Source: Streptomyces albireticuli
GTDB lineage: Bacteria > Actinomycetota > Actinomycetes > Streptomycetales > Streptomycetaceae
DNA: 64,000 nucleotides
Direction of reading: 5' to 3'
Assembly (NCBI RefSeq): GCF_002192455.1
Contig: NZ_CP021744.1
Location: 1,736,001-1,800,000, forward strand
A program made the position numbers and the translations under genes. Shown piece after piece: positions 35,383 to 43,222 of this stretch (positions within the stretch are counted from its first letter, which is position 1; each line of letters begins with the position of its first letter). A model generated the notes under the pieces. That model was not told the DNA's origin, ran no database searches, and was given only the letters and a program-made list of their open reading frames with translations.

Positions 35383-35852
35383 GCCGCATCGACTACTTTC
35401 GTGACCCGAATGCACCCGAGGCCAACTCGGTCGTTCCATCCGTCACGGCGGTTGTCCAGGACGAACAGGGCAACCTCCTACTCATCCACAAGACCGACAA
35501 CGACCTCTGGGCTTTGCCTGGCGGCGGCCACGACGTCGGCGAAAGCATCACCCAGACAGTCATCCGGGAAGTGGAGGAAGAGACAGGCATCTCGGTGACC
35601 GTAGACGCCGTAGTTGGTCTATACACCGACCCACGGCACGTCATGGCGTACGACGACGGTGAAGTTCGCCAGCAGTTCTCCATCTGCTTTCGCGCCCGTC
35701 CTATTGGCGGATCCTTGCGGACCAGCTCTGAGTCGAAAGAGGTGCGGTGGGTCTCCCTGTCAGACCTCGATAAACTCGACATCCATCCGTCGATGCGCCT
35801 CCGAATTACCCACGGTCTAGACGCATCGCGGACAACCCCCTATATCGGCTGA
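35379..35852 (+). CDS. Nudix hydrolase, possible Pif-type transfer-immunity protein
   Basis: 157 residues with a complete Nudix box (GGHDVGESITQTVIREVEEETGI, about 50-72) in a standard fold starting SVTAVVQDEQGNLLLIHKT. Nudix enzymes cleave nucleoside diphosphate derivatives. In pSAM2, the Pif protein that blocks redundant transfer carries a Nudix motif, and this gene occupies a comparable regulatory position, so the same role is plausible. Its 3' end overlaps the convergent HD gene by 13 bases. Confidence 0.85.
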   Translation: MSRIDYFRDPNAPEANSVVPSVTAVVQDEQGNLLLIHKTDNDLWALPGGGHDVGESITQTVIREVEEETGISVTVDAVVGLYTDPRHVMAYDDGEVRQQFSICFRARPIGGSLRTSSESKEVRWVSLSDLDKLDIHPSMRLRITHGLDASRTTPYIG

Positions 35853-36418
35853 CTCACTTCCTGAGCCACGTAGAGACGCTCTTCGACACGCCGCACTGCC
35901 GCGTGGATCTCGGGGGCCGCACGCTGAATGAAGCGACCCACGATCGTGTCTGGGCCGTACCGGTCAACGATCTCGGCTACGCGCGCCTCAGAGGTCGTGG
36001 GCTCGCCGTCGGGGGTGGTTCTCATATCACTGAACAGCATGGCGTCAACCAAAGCCGGCCGCTCCAGCTCGAACTCACTCTCCAGTTCCTCACGAAGTCC
36101 ACGCTCCTCCGCTTCTAGAAGGGCGCAGGAGTGATGTGCCACCAACCGGACAACGCGTTCGTCCATCCCCTCCTGGTCCCGCAGGAAGCGTGCGCCGTCG
36201 AGGGGGTGAAACCCCGTGGAGGCAATGCTGGGGGAGTACCCGATGTCGTGGAGAACGGCCGCGGCCTCCATCAGAGCCGCGTCCTCCCCGAGGATCGCCC
36301 GGAGGGAGCGGGCCCTCTCAGCGACCCCGAGGGAATGGGACCAGCGTCGCGGCAGCGGGTCGGACAGCAGAGACTCCGCGAGCCCGTAAGCCCGTCCCGT
36401 GAGGTCCGTAGTGGCCAT
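35840..36418 (-). CDS. HD-domain phosphohydrolase-like protein
   Basis: 192 residues from the ATG of MATTDLTGRAYGLAESLL. The HD metal site is clear: RRWSHSLGVAERA, AAVLHDIGYSP, then LVAHHSCALLEA. It is probably a nucleotidase or cyclic-nucleotide phosphodiesterase of unknown substrate. It starts 2 bases after the KorSA-like gene, forming an operon, and converges on the Nudix gene. The HD, Nudix and GGDEF genes give this element three nucleotide-acting proteins. Confidence 0.85.
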   Translation of the reverse strand: MATTDLTGRAYGLAESLLSDPLPRRWSHSLGVAERARSLRAILGEDAALMEAAAVLHDIGYSPSIASTGFHPLDGARFLRDQEGMDERVVRLVAHHSCALLEAEERGLREELESEFELERPALVDAMLFSDMRTTPDGEPTTSEARVAEIVDRYGPDTIVGRFIQRAAPEIHAAVRRVEERLYVAQEVSQPI

Positions 36419-36420
36419 GG

Positions 36421-36867
36421 CTACGAGCTCCCTTCTTCGCCCGGGAGAGCGCGGACCTGCCGCCGCCGGCGCGGGCCCATCTCGATGAGGCCCCGCCCTT
36501 CCATCTGAGCGATGGCGGAGCGCACCGCAGTCCGGGACACCGCGAACCGCTCGCACAGCTCGTTCTCGGACGGGAATGTGTCGCCCACCGCCATGCCTTC
36601 CCCTCGAAGGAGATCCATCACCTGATCAACGAGGGGCCGACGATCGCCAGTGCCGGTGACAAACCATCCAGCCCCCTGCACGGACTCGATAATCCCCTCC
36701 ATCTTCAGCGCCTTAAGCGACCGCCCGATCGTGCTACGCCCAACGCCGTAGACACGCATCAGCTCTGCCTCGGAAGGCAGCGCCTCGCTGATCTGCCCCT
36801 TCTCGATCTTCTGACGCAGAGACTCCGAGATCTGCAAGTACGTACCCCGCGGACTGACCTGCGGCAC
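36421..36867 (-). CDS. KorSA-like GntR repressor with two winged-helix segments
   Basis: 148 residues from a GTG (VPQVSPRGTYLQISESLRQKIEKG) with a purine-rich aaagggggg site; an ATG at 36882 is the alternative. A first winged helix (ALPSEAELMRVYGVGRSTIGRSLKALKMEGIIESVQGAGWFV) is followed by a second GntR-like one (LVDQVMDLLRGEGMAVGDTFPSENELCERFAVSRTAVRSAIAQMEGRGLIEMG). PRGTYLQI at the start is typical of KorSA, which represses pra and transfer genes in pSAM2. The tandem second domain is unusual. Confidence 0.85.
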   Translation of the reverse strand: MPQVSPRGTYLQISESLRQKIEKGQISEALPSEAELMRVYGVGRSTIGRSLKALKMEGIIESVQGAGWFVTGTGDRRPLVDQVMDLLRGEGMAVGDTFPSENELCERFAVSRTAVRSAIAQMEGRGLIEMGPRRRRQVRALPGEEGSS

Positions 36868-37021
36868 GCGCCCCCCTTTCATCGGTCTCGGTGGCGATTC
36901 GCCCACTCCAGCTTCGCACGCTGAAGCCTGAGCGCCGAGACTCCCCATCCGCATCTGGGAGGTCCTCAGTATCGAATCCTGTGAGGAGCTACCCCACGCG
37001 ATCGACGGGGCGCTGCGCAGG

Positions 37022-37423
37022 TTACCGCCTGCCGAAGCGGCGCAGGTTGCCGGAAGCGGTGAGCTGTGAAGCAACAGCTTGGTTGATCTCTTCTCGTACG
37101 CAGGCCCGAACCCAGGTGCCCCAGTCTTCGCCAGGGGCGGCCACTGTCTCGAACCTCGCGTACAGGGACGACGGGGGCCGGTCGCCCTCGGTTACCCATG
37201 CCCAAGCCACCGGTGCCATCCCTTGGGGCAAGGTGCGCACGCGCACGTCCACCCTGTGCGGCGCACTCCCCCCGTGCTCGTCGAGTGCGTCGGCAATCGC
37301 CACTAGCTGCGTCAAGTAGAAGTTCCTCCGCCGCTCGTCCCTGAGCCGAGTGAGCTGCACCCATGCGACAACAAGCGCCAGGACGGCGACAACATTGCTG
37401 GCCGCCGACAGGGTGACATCCAT
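37022..37423 (-). CDS. Membrane-anchored hypothetical protein at the AICE right end
   Basis: 133 residues: one N-terminal membrane helix (SAASNVVAVLALVVAWVQLTRL), a basic stop-transfer stretch (RDERRRNFY), then a cytoplasmic domain with ATWV-type tryptophans (VAWAWVTEGDRPPSSLYARFETV). No family recognised; phage- and AICE-border genes of this layout are common. It is the last element gene before the candidate attR. Confidence 0.65.
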   Translation of the reverse strand: MDVTLSAASNVVAVLALVVAWVQLTRLRDERRRNFYLTQLVAIADALDEHGGSAPHRVDVRVRTLPQGMAPVAWAWVTEGDRPPSSLYARFETVAAPGEDWGTWVRACVREEINQAVASQLTASGNLRRFGRR

Positions 37424-37623
37424 GCAGGGACGATAGCGGGGTTCAGTCCGGCTCGGTGGAGCACTGGGTGGCTACGGAGAGGGCTCGCCCGGCGTCGGGG
37501 CCGTCCTCGGGCCGTGCGAAGGCGGCCGGTGACGACCGGGGACGACAATCAACGACTGCCCCGCCCCAGCTCAGCAAGCACCCTCTCGCAGACGCCCGAG
37601 GTCAGAGGATCACGCCGTAAGAT

Positions 37624-37636
37624 CCGCGACATCTGA
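37624..37636. other. Candidate right attachment site
   Basis: CCGCGACATCTGA differs at one position from the murA-paralogue 3' end at 21549-21561. Upstream it reads in frame as K-I-R-D-I-stop, compared with E-I-F-R-D-I-stop at the left end. This suggests a displaced copy of the gene's 3' terminus. Confidence 0.35.
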
Positions 37637-37740
37637 CCGGCGGAATGCCGCCGCGTCCCGTCCGGCCCGCGGAGAAGCGGACCGGGAGGGGGTGCGGCGG
37701 CGACCGTGGGACTTCTCTGCCGGTTCGCGCCTCAGGCAAG

Positions 37741-37778
37741 GCCCCGGGCCCGGTGGGCCGCTGTCCAGGGCCCGGGGC
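37741..37778 (-). terminator. Terminator of the polyketide core operon
   Basis: GCCCCGGGCCC pairs perfectly with GGGCCCGGGGC around a 16-base loop, just downstream of the last gene of the leftward biosynthetic operon. Confidence 0.6.
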
Positions 37779-37793
37779 GCCCTGGCGCACGGC

Positions 37794-38363
37794 TCACCCG
37801 GACAGCGGCGGCTTCGCCGTCCTGTTCCGGCGGGTGTTGCTCCGGGCGCCAGGAGCAAGGCCCCTCATGCCCAGTTCGGCCAGCATGTTGGAATCGACGC
37901 CGATGCCCCAGCGTTCGGCGATCAAGCCGCCTGTCAACCGCCAGACGACCACCCCCGTGAACTCGATGGCGCGGCCGGTCGGCGGCAAACCGAGAAACTC
38001 GCCGAGGTGAGTGCCCCGCCAGGTGTTGTGGATGACGACATGGTCCGCGTGAGCACTCATGTCCTCGATCGTGACGTGCAGATCGGGGAATCCGGCCCGC
38101 AGTCCGGCGATGGTGTATTTGACTCCCGGGATGCCTTTCGGGGCTCCGGGCAGCGGCTGGTGATCGACCACATCGGCGCGGTAGATCTCGTCGACCACGG
38201 AAAAGTCACCCCGGTTGACGAACTCGTCGAACACTCTGCGGATGACGGCCTTGTTGCGCTCGTCGTCGCTCACGACCGCAACCTGATCGGCGGGCGCGGT
38301 AGCGCGCGATTCGTCGCGCCGGGCCAGAGGGAGGTTCCCGGGTCCGAGGGATGGTTCAGACAT
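37794..38363 (-). CDS. SnoaL-like polyketide cyclase / ester cyclase family protein
   Basis: 189 residues; the ATG overlaps the stop of the KASIII-like gene by 8 bases. The SnoaL/NTF2-like fold is seen in NKAVIRRVFDEFVNRGDFSVVDEIYRADVVDHQPLPGAPKGIPGVK, VTIEDMSAHADHVVIHNTWRGTHLGEFLGLPPTGRAIEFTGVVVWRLTGGLIAERW. Classic SnoaL enzymes close polyketide rings by aldol condensation, but the family is broad. Longer than usual, with a disordered N-terminus and an Arg-rich C-terminal tail. It is the last gene of the core operon, so it acts on the chain or product. Confidence 0.8.
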   Translation of the reverse strand: MSEPSLGPGNLPLARRDESRATAPADQVAVVSDDERNKAVIRRVFDEFVNRGDFSVVDEIYRADVVDHQPLPGAPKGIPGVKYTIAGLRAGFPDLHVTIEDMSAHADHVVIHNTWRGTHLGEFLGLPPTGRAIEFTGVVVWRLTGGLIAERWGIGVDSNMLAELGMRGLAPGARSNTRRNRTAKPPLSG

Positions 38364-39471
38364 GTCCGGGCCCCTGCCAGGTGAGGGTGAGTCCCGCATA
38401 GAGATAGCGGCTGGCCTCGATGGCGAGCAGCAGGACCTTATGTCCCGGACGCACCCGGCCGGCCGCGATCCCGGCGTCGAGGGCGAGTGGCACCGCAGCG
38501 GAACCCGTGGCTCCGACATCGGCCAGATTCTCGACAATGATCTTCTGCAACGCGCTGTGATCGGCCGCGCCGATCCCTGCGGATTCGAATTCCCGGCTGA
38601 AATATTCGGCGTTTCCCTCGGGCAGGACACAGGCGTCGACGTCGTCCACCGACAGGCCGGAACGCCGCAGCACGTCCCTCAGCCCGTTGGCGAACACCTG
38701 GGGGCCGAACTCCGCGGTGCCCGGGACATCGAGCCGGATCTCCATCAGCCGGTGACGTCTCCGCTGTTCGGCCAGGGGTGCGTCCGTACCACCACCGACA
38801 ACCTGCATGCCCGGTCGCCGGCCGCCGCCGAGGCACTGGGTCGCGAAGGTGTGCCCCAGTGGATCCTCGGCAGCCGACCCCTCCTCGCCCGCACGCAGTA
38901 CGACCGCTCCCGCGCCGTCCCCGAAGGTGTACACGGTGAGCCGGTCGCGCATCCGGACGCGGAAGGGATCACGGCCGAGGTAGACGGGGGCCAGCAGCGG
39001 TGAGATCGACTCGGCACCGACGACGAGCGCGGTTCGGTAGGTCCCGTCGGCCAGCATGCGGCGCGCGTAGTCGAGTGCCTGCACCGCCCCCACGCAGCCG
39101 GCGCGCACCTCGACGACGGCGCACCGGTCGAGACCGAGCCGTTCCTGAACAAAAGTGCCTGCCGCGGGCAGGGCGTGGTCGGGGCTGGCCGTGGACATCA
39201 CCAGGAGATCGATATCGCCGGGCTCCAGGCCCGCACGCTCGAGGGCGAGGCGTGCCGCCGCTGTCGCCATGTCCGTGGTGCTGGAGTGGTGTTCACCGGT
39301 TTCCGGGTCGATGATCCAGTGCCGGTGCCGCACCCCGATCCCGGTCAGCACGTCCTCCGGCAGCGGACCGCACAGCCGTTCCAGTGTCGCGTTGTCGATG
39401 GGGTCGCCCGGCAGCTGGGCACCGGTGGAGAGAAAGGAGATCCGGCGGAGGGCGGTGACGTGCTGAGGCAT
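38356..39471 (-). CDS. KASIII-like ketosynthase/acyltransferase with altered active site
   Basis: 371 residues with a thiolase fold of the FabH type. The nucleophile Cys is present (EVRAGCVGAVQALDYARRML, about residue 126) and GDGAGAVVLRAGE follows. However, the His of the usual HQAN motif is absent (VLPEGNAEYFSREF), and the usual GNTSAAS Asn region reads DVGATGSAAVPLAL. It therefore lacks the His/Asn pair needed for decarboxylative condensation and is more likely an acyltransferase, or a non-decarboxylating priming or release enzyme, as known for several KASIII relatives in antibiotic clusters. It begins 2 bases after the KS-CLF fusion gene. Confidence 0.85.
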   Translation of the reverse strand: MPQHVTALRRISFLSTGAQLPGDPIDNATLERLCGPLPEDVLTGIGVRHRHWIIDPETGEHHSSTTDMATAAARLALERAGLEPGDIDLLVMSTASPDHALPAAGTFVQERLGLDRCAVVEVRAGCVGAVQALDYARRMLADGTYRTALVVGAESISPLLAPVYLGRDPFRVRMRDRLTVYTFGDGAGAVVLRAGEEGSAAEDPLGHTFATQCLGGGRRPGMQVVGGGTDAPLAEQRRRHRLMEIRLDVPGTAEFGPQVFANGLRDVLRRSGLSVDDVDACVLPEGNAEYFSREFESAGIGAADHSALQKIIVENLADVGATGSAAVPLALDAGIAAGRVRPGHKVLLLAIEASRYLYAGLTLTWQGPGHV

Positions 39472-39473
39472 GG

Positions 39474-41810
39474 TCAGTTCTCCGTTGCGGGTCGGAACAC
39501 AAGGCTGATGTGGGTGCCACCGAGAGAGGAGCTGTTGACGAGCACGGGGCCCGCGGCCCCGGTGCGCCGCCAGCCGGTGATGGCCAGAGCCGCCGCGAGT
39601 TGGGCCCCGGCGCCCACAGGCTCGCCGAGAACGCGCTTGGGGGCGTGCACCGGGCGGGGGGAGTCATCCGTGAGCCGGCCGATCGCCCGCGCCTCCGGAC
39701 GGTCCACGGCTGCCAGCCCCGCCGCGTTGGCCCATACGGATTCCAGGTCGCCGGCCGCGAGGTGGCTGTCCGCGAGAGCGTGGCGCATCGCGCGCTCGAC
39801 ACCGGCGCCGTGTACGTCCCAGCGCCCCACCCCGAGCGCGTCGGACGCAGTGCCGTGGCCCACGAATTCCGCGAGGACCCGGGCCCCCCGGGCGCGGGCG
39901 GCGGAAGCGCGCTCCAGAAGCAGCGCGACGCCGCCGTCGGCCAGGGTGTAGCCACGCCCCGCGGAGCCGCGGAAGAGCGGGAGCGCGTCATAGAAATCGA
40001 GCACCGTGGCCGAGAGGTCGTCCACCGCCGGGCAGAGCACCGCGTCGGCGCGGCCCGCACGCAGCAGGTCGTGCGCCACGGAGAGGGCGGAGGCGCCTGC
40101 CGCGTGCCCCGCCGTGACCGTGGACGTGGGCCCCTTGGCGCCGAGCACCATGGCGACCTGTCCCGCGGCGGCGTTGAAGACGGTGTTGGGGAAGACGGCA
40201 GGGCTGGCCGCCGCGGACCCACTGGCGAGTACGGGCAGGTAGAACTCCTCCGTACTGCGCATCGGCCCCAGCCCCGTGCCGAGCACCACGCCCACCCTGC
40301 CGTGGGCATCGAGGCCCGCGTGCACCAGCGCTTCGTGACAAGCGGCGACGGCGAGGAGGCCCGGTCTGTCCATACGCCGGCGTTCCCGGGGCGGGATCCA
40401 GCGGCCGGGGTCGAATTCGACAGGGGCGGCCCGCAGTCCACGGTACGGGCCGCCGGGGCTCACGCCCGCTCGGTAGTTCTCCCACAGCGCATCAGGATCC
40501 TGGCCTCCTGCCGTGACCACGCCGATGCCGGTCACGACGACGCTCTCGTCCCGGGCTTCGGGCGGGGCGGGCACCGCGGTGCCCGGCCGGGCGAAAGCGA
40601 CGGTGGCATTGGCGCCGGCGAAGGCGAAGTTGTTGGACAGGGCGACATCCATGGGCTGTCGTCGTGCCCGCAACGGCACACTGTCCAGACCGCACTTGGG
40701 GTCGACACCAGTGAAACCGGCCGTGGGCGGGAGCGTCTGATCCCGCAGGGCCAGGACGGTGACGACGGCCTCCACGGCACCGGCAGCGCCGAGCAGATGC
40801 CCGACGGTCGACTTCGTACTGCTCAGCGGGGTCTTCTCAGCGACCTCACCGAGGGCGGTGCGTACGGCGTTGCTCTCGGCCTCGTCGTTCTTCCGGGTCC
40901 CTGTTCCATGGCCGTTGATGTATCCGATGTCGTCGGCGGATACGCCGGACGATCTCATGGCGCCCCGGATGGCCCGGCTCGCGCCCTCGCCCTCCGGGTG
41001 CGGCGCTGTGGCGTGGTACCCGTCGGCGGAGAGTCCATAGCCGATCAGCTTCGCCAGCACCGGTGCTCCGCAACGCTGTGCGACGGATTCCTCCGCCAGC
41101 ACCAGCATGCCGCTCCCCTCGCCCAGCGAGAGGCCGTCCCGGTCTCTGGAATACGGGGCGGCCGGGCGGGCGGACAGCGACTGGAGGCTGGTGAACCCGG
41201 CGAAGGCGGTCTCGGTGAACGCGTCGCTGCCGCCCACCAGCATCGCGTCGGCACGTCCCCCGCGTATCACCTCCAGCGCATGCGCCAAGGCGTGCGCACC
41301 GGACGCGCATGCGGTGTTGACGGACAGGACAGGACCCTGGATGTCGAACGCCGCGCTCAGCGCCTCCGCCAAGGCGTGCGGGGACACCAGCAAGGGCTGG
41401 AAGGGGTTACCGTCCGTTTCCCCGGATCCACGGGCCCGGCTCAGCGCCAGCTCGCCGCTGCGGGTACCGCCGTTGCAGCTGCCGAACGCGATCCCCCAGC
41501 GTTCCCGGGGTATCCCGGTCAGCCCGCTCGCGGCGAGCGCCTCCTGGGCAGCGGTGAGCGCGAAGTCGAGGGCGGGTTCCCTCGCCCCGCCGAGCCCTGC
41601 CGGATAGTCGTAAGCGGGGACCGGGAACTCCGGAACCGCTCCTCCTATCCTCGGTGCGGAGCCGTCCTCGGCGAAGGCGTCGACGGGGCGAATGGCCACC
41701 GTGCCGTCCATACTGCCTTTCCACAGCGCCTCGGCGCCGATGCCGTGTGCCGTCACCGCTCCCACGGCCGTGATGACCACGTGCCGGATCTTTCGGGACG
41801 TGCCGTCCAT
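39474..41810 (-). CDS. Fused ketosynthase-chain length factor (KS-CLF) of a type II polyketide synthase
   Basis: 778 residues from the ATG of MDGTSRKIRHVVITAVGAVT with aaaggagag upstream. Residues about 8-408 form a complete KAS II-type KS: Cys168 in NTACASGAHA, His301 in NGHGTGTRKND, Lys333 and His338 in STKSTVGHLLGAAG. After a short Pro-rich linker (about 408-422) a second KS-fold domain starts (DESVVVTGIGVVTAGG). In it the nucleophile is His (TAGHAAGASAL, about 569) and the HGTGT and KxxxGH motifs are lost, so it is a catalytically dead CLF-like half. KS and CLF are normally two polypeptides; here they are covalently joined, fixing a 1:1 heterodimer-like unit. Confidence 0.9.
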   Translation of the reverse strand: MDGTSRKIRHVVITAVGAVTAHGIGAEALWKGSMDGTVAIRPVDAFAEDGSAPRIGGAVPEFPVPAYDYPAGLGGAREPALDFALTAAQEALAASGLTGIPRERWGIAFGSCNGGTRSGELALSRARGSGETDGNPFQPLLVSPHALAEALSAAFDIQGPVLSVNTACASGAHALAHALEVIRGGRADAMLVGGSDAFTETAFAGFTSLQSLSARPAAPYSRDRDGLSLGEGSGMLVLAEESVAQRCGAPVLAKLIGYGLSADGYHATAPHPEGEGASRAIRGAMRSSGVSADDIGYINGHGTGTRKNDEAESNAVRTALGEVAEKTPLSSTKSTVGHLLGAAGAVEAVVTVLALRDQTLPPTAGFTGVDPKCGLDSVPLRARRQPMDVALSNNFAFAGANATVAFARPGTAVPAPPEARDESVVVTGIGVVTAGGQDPDALWENYRAGVSPGGPYRGLRAAPVEFDPGRWIPPRERRRMDRPGLLAVAACHEALVHAGLDAHGRVGVVLGTGLGPMRSTEEFYLPVLASGSAAASPAVFPNTVFNAAAGQVAMVLGAKGPTSTVTAGHAAGASALSVAHDLLRAGRADAVLCPAVDDLSATVLDFYDALPLFRGSAGRGYTLADGGVALLLERASAARARGARVLAEFVGHGTASDALGVGRWDVHGAGVERAMRHALADSHLAAGDLESVWANAAGLAAVDRPEARAIGRLTDDSPRPVHAPKRVLGEPVGAGAQLAAALAITGWRRTGAAGPVLVNSSSLGGTHISLVFRPATEN

Positions 41811-41868
41811 CGCGCCCTCTCCTTTCACGCCTGGCCGTTCCGGGACCGGCTGTTCTGAGATGGGTGAT

Positions 41869-41888
41869 GCCGGAGGGTCTCCTCCGGC
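41869..41888 (-). other. Intercistronic hairpin before the KS-CLF fusion gene
   Basis: GCCGGAGG and CCTCCGGC form an 8-bp stem around GTCT in the only sizeable gap (113 bases) among the lower ketosynthase genes. It may tune expression or stabilise processed RNA. Confidence 0.4.
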
Positions 41889-41923
41889 CCTCACGTGAAG
41901 TGGAGACGGATGCGCCACCGCCG

Positions 41924-43222
41924 TCACCCGGCACGCTTCAACGACAGGGCCGCCGCCTGCCCCTCTAGGCCACGAGCAAGGGCGAGCGCCGTGCGCGGCG
42001 CGCTGTCGCGCGGAGTGCCGGGGATCCAGTCCAGGTCGCACCCGGCGGCGGGGTCATCGCAGTGCAGCGTGGCCGGCACCGTCCCGCAGTCGAGGGCGAG
42101 CGCCGCCACTGCGGCGTTGAGGGCACCCGCGCCGCCGAGCAGATGACCGGTCTGGGGTTTGACGCTGCTGATCTGGGCCGATCTCGCGGCCGGCCCCAGC
42201 GCGTCGTGCAGTGCCCGGGTCTCGCTCAGGTCGCCCAGCGGCGTGGCGCAGCCGTGCGCGGCGATGTAGTCGGTCTCCTGCCCGCGTCCGGCGTCCGCGA
42301 GCGCGCGGGCGACGGCCCGGGACAGGCCGCGTCCGTCGGGGTCGGGGCTCGGTGGTCTGGTGCAGTCGTTGCCGGTACCGAAGCCGTCGATCTCCGCGTA
42401 GCAGCGCGCGCCGCGGGACAGCGCGTGTTCGCGTTCCTCCAGGACCAGCAGCGCCGCGCCTTCCCCGAAGACGGAGCCGCTGTGCTCGCGATCGAAGGGG
42501 CGGAAGGCCCGCTCGCCCCATTCCTCGCGGGTGGTGAGGACGCCGAGCCCGTCCATCTTCGACATCGTCCACCACGAGGTGGCGTCGTCGTATCCACCGC
42601 AGAGCGCGATGTCCGACTCGCCTCGTCGCACGGAGCGCATGCCCCGCCCGAGTGCGACGGCTCCGGAGTCCGCGGTACCCGCGAAGAACGCGTTGGCCCC
42701 GCGTATCCCGAACTTCTCCGAGATGTGGAAGGCGGCGGCGGGTTGCAGACCTTCGACGAAGAACAGCGGAGCTATGAGCGAGGAGGCGTTCCGGCCGAGC
42801 GCCGGCAGATCCACCGTGCCGTCGGCGCGGCGGACCCGGCCGAGGTTGCCGATGAGTTCGTCCAGCTTCGGCACCTCCTTGTTACCGCCGAGGTACAGCC
42901 CGGTCCGCGGCCCGAGCCCGGTCCCGCCCTCCCACGCCCCGCGGAGGCCGGCGTCCTCCAGGGCCAGTGTCCCGGCCGCGACGGCGAGTTGATCGCCCCG
43001 GTTGAGCATGCGCAGCGAACGGCGCGCCATGAATCGTTCCGGTTCGAATCCTTCGATCTCGGCGGCCAGGCGGGTGCGCAACGGCTGCGGATCGTAGGCC
43101 CGGATGAGCCCGACGCCGCTGCGTCCCGCCAGCAGCGCCTTCCAGGTCGCCTGCACGCCTTCCCCCAGGGCCGTGAGCAGCCCGATGCCGGTGACCACCA
43201 CCCGGCGTTCCGGGCGGCTCAC
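41924..43222 (-). CDS. Ketosynthase-fold protein with Cys-to-Ala active site (CLF-like)
   Basis: 432 residues from a GTG that overlaps the dehydratase stop (GTGA). The KAS II fold is complete (RRVVVTGIGLLTALGEGVQATWKALLAGRSGVG), the histidines are kept (AAHGCATPLGDLSE, His323; SSVKPQTGHLLGGAG, Lys355 and His360), but the nucleophile position reads GTADSGAVALG, with Ala in place of Cys. Retained histidines with a missing Cys recall chain length factors or decarboxylating KSQ-type domains. It probably partners the intact KS encoded at 43626. Confidence 0.88.
   Translation of the reverse strand: MSRPERRVVVTGIGLLTALGEGVQATWKALLAGRSGVGLIRAYDPQPLRTRLAAEIEGFEPERFMARRSLRMLNRGDQLAVAAGTLALEDAGLRGAWEGGTGLGPRTGLYLGGNKEVPKLDELIGNLGRVRRADGTVDLPALGRNASSLIAPLFFVEGLQPAAAFHISEKFGIRGANAFFAGTADSGAVALGRGMRSVRRGESDIALCGGYDDATSWWTMSKMDGLGVLTTREEWGERAFRPFDREHSGSVFGEGAALLVLEEREHALSRGARCYAEIDGFGTGNDCTRPPSPDPDGRGLSRAVARALADAGRGQETDYIAAHGCATPLGDLSETRALHDALGPAARSAQISSVKPQTGHLLGGAGALNAAVAALALDCGTVPATLHCDDPAAGCDLDWIPGTPRDSAPRTALALARGLEGQAAALSLKRAG

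Larger units (their letters stand above)
21549..37636. mobile_element. Actinomycete integrative and conjugative element (AICE)
   Basis: About 16 kb with all AICE modules: tyrosine integrase and excisionase at the left end; replication genes (prim-pol, DUF3631 ATPase, SSB); conjugation genes (FtsK-like TraB, Spd-type membrane proteins, an octamer array resembling a clt locus); and regulators (KorSA-like GntR, Nudix, XRE). It sits directly against the 3' end of the murA paralogue. The boundaries are proposed from a near-identical 13-bp sequence at both ends. No tRNA gene was found at either end. The content is certain; the exact ends are not. Confidence 0.85.
37437..37793. other. Non-coding region holding the AICE right end
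   Basis: No convincing gene. It contains the candidate attachment repeat at 37624-37636 and the terminator-like hairpin at 37741-37778. I looked for a tRNA on both strands and found none. Confidence 0.5.

Noticed and set aside
21571..37608. AGGTCAGA at 21571 and 37600 as the attachment core
   Set aside because: Only 8 bases and in the opposite order relative to the longer 13-base repeat; expected by chance more often.
37430..37640. Search for a tRNA gene as the AICE attachment target
   Set aside because: GGGGTTCAGTCC near 37437 looked like a T-loop but its flanks do not pair and no cloverleaf could be built on either strand.
39510..41858. Plus-strand 782-codon frame opposite the KS-CLF fusion
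   Set aside because: Antisense to clear ketosynthase domains; Arg/Gly-rich with no recognisable domain.
43035..43065. GGTTCGAATCC, resembling the T-arm of a tRNA
   Set aside because: It lies inside a well-defined ketosynthase coding region and no acceptor, D or anticodon arms surround it.
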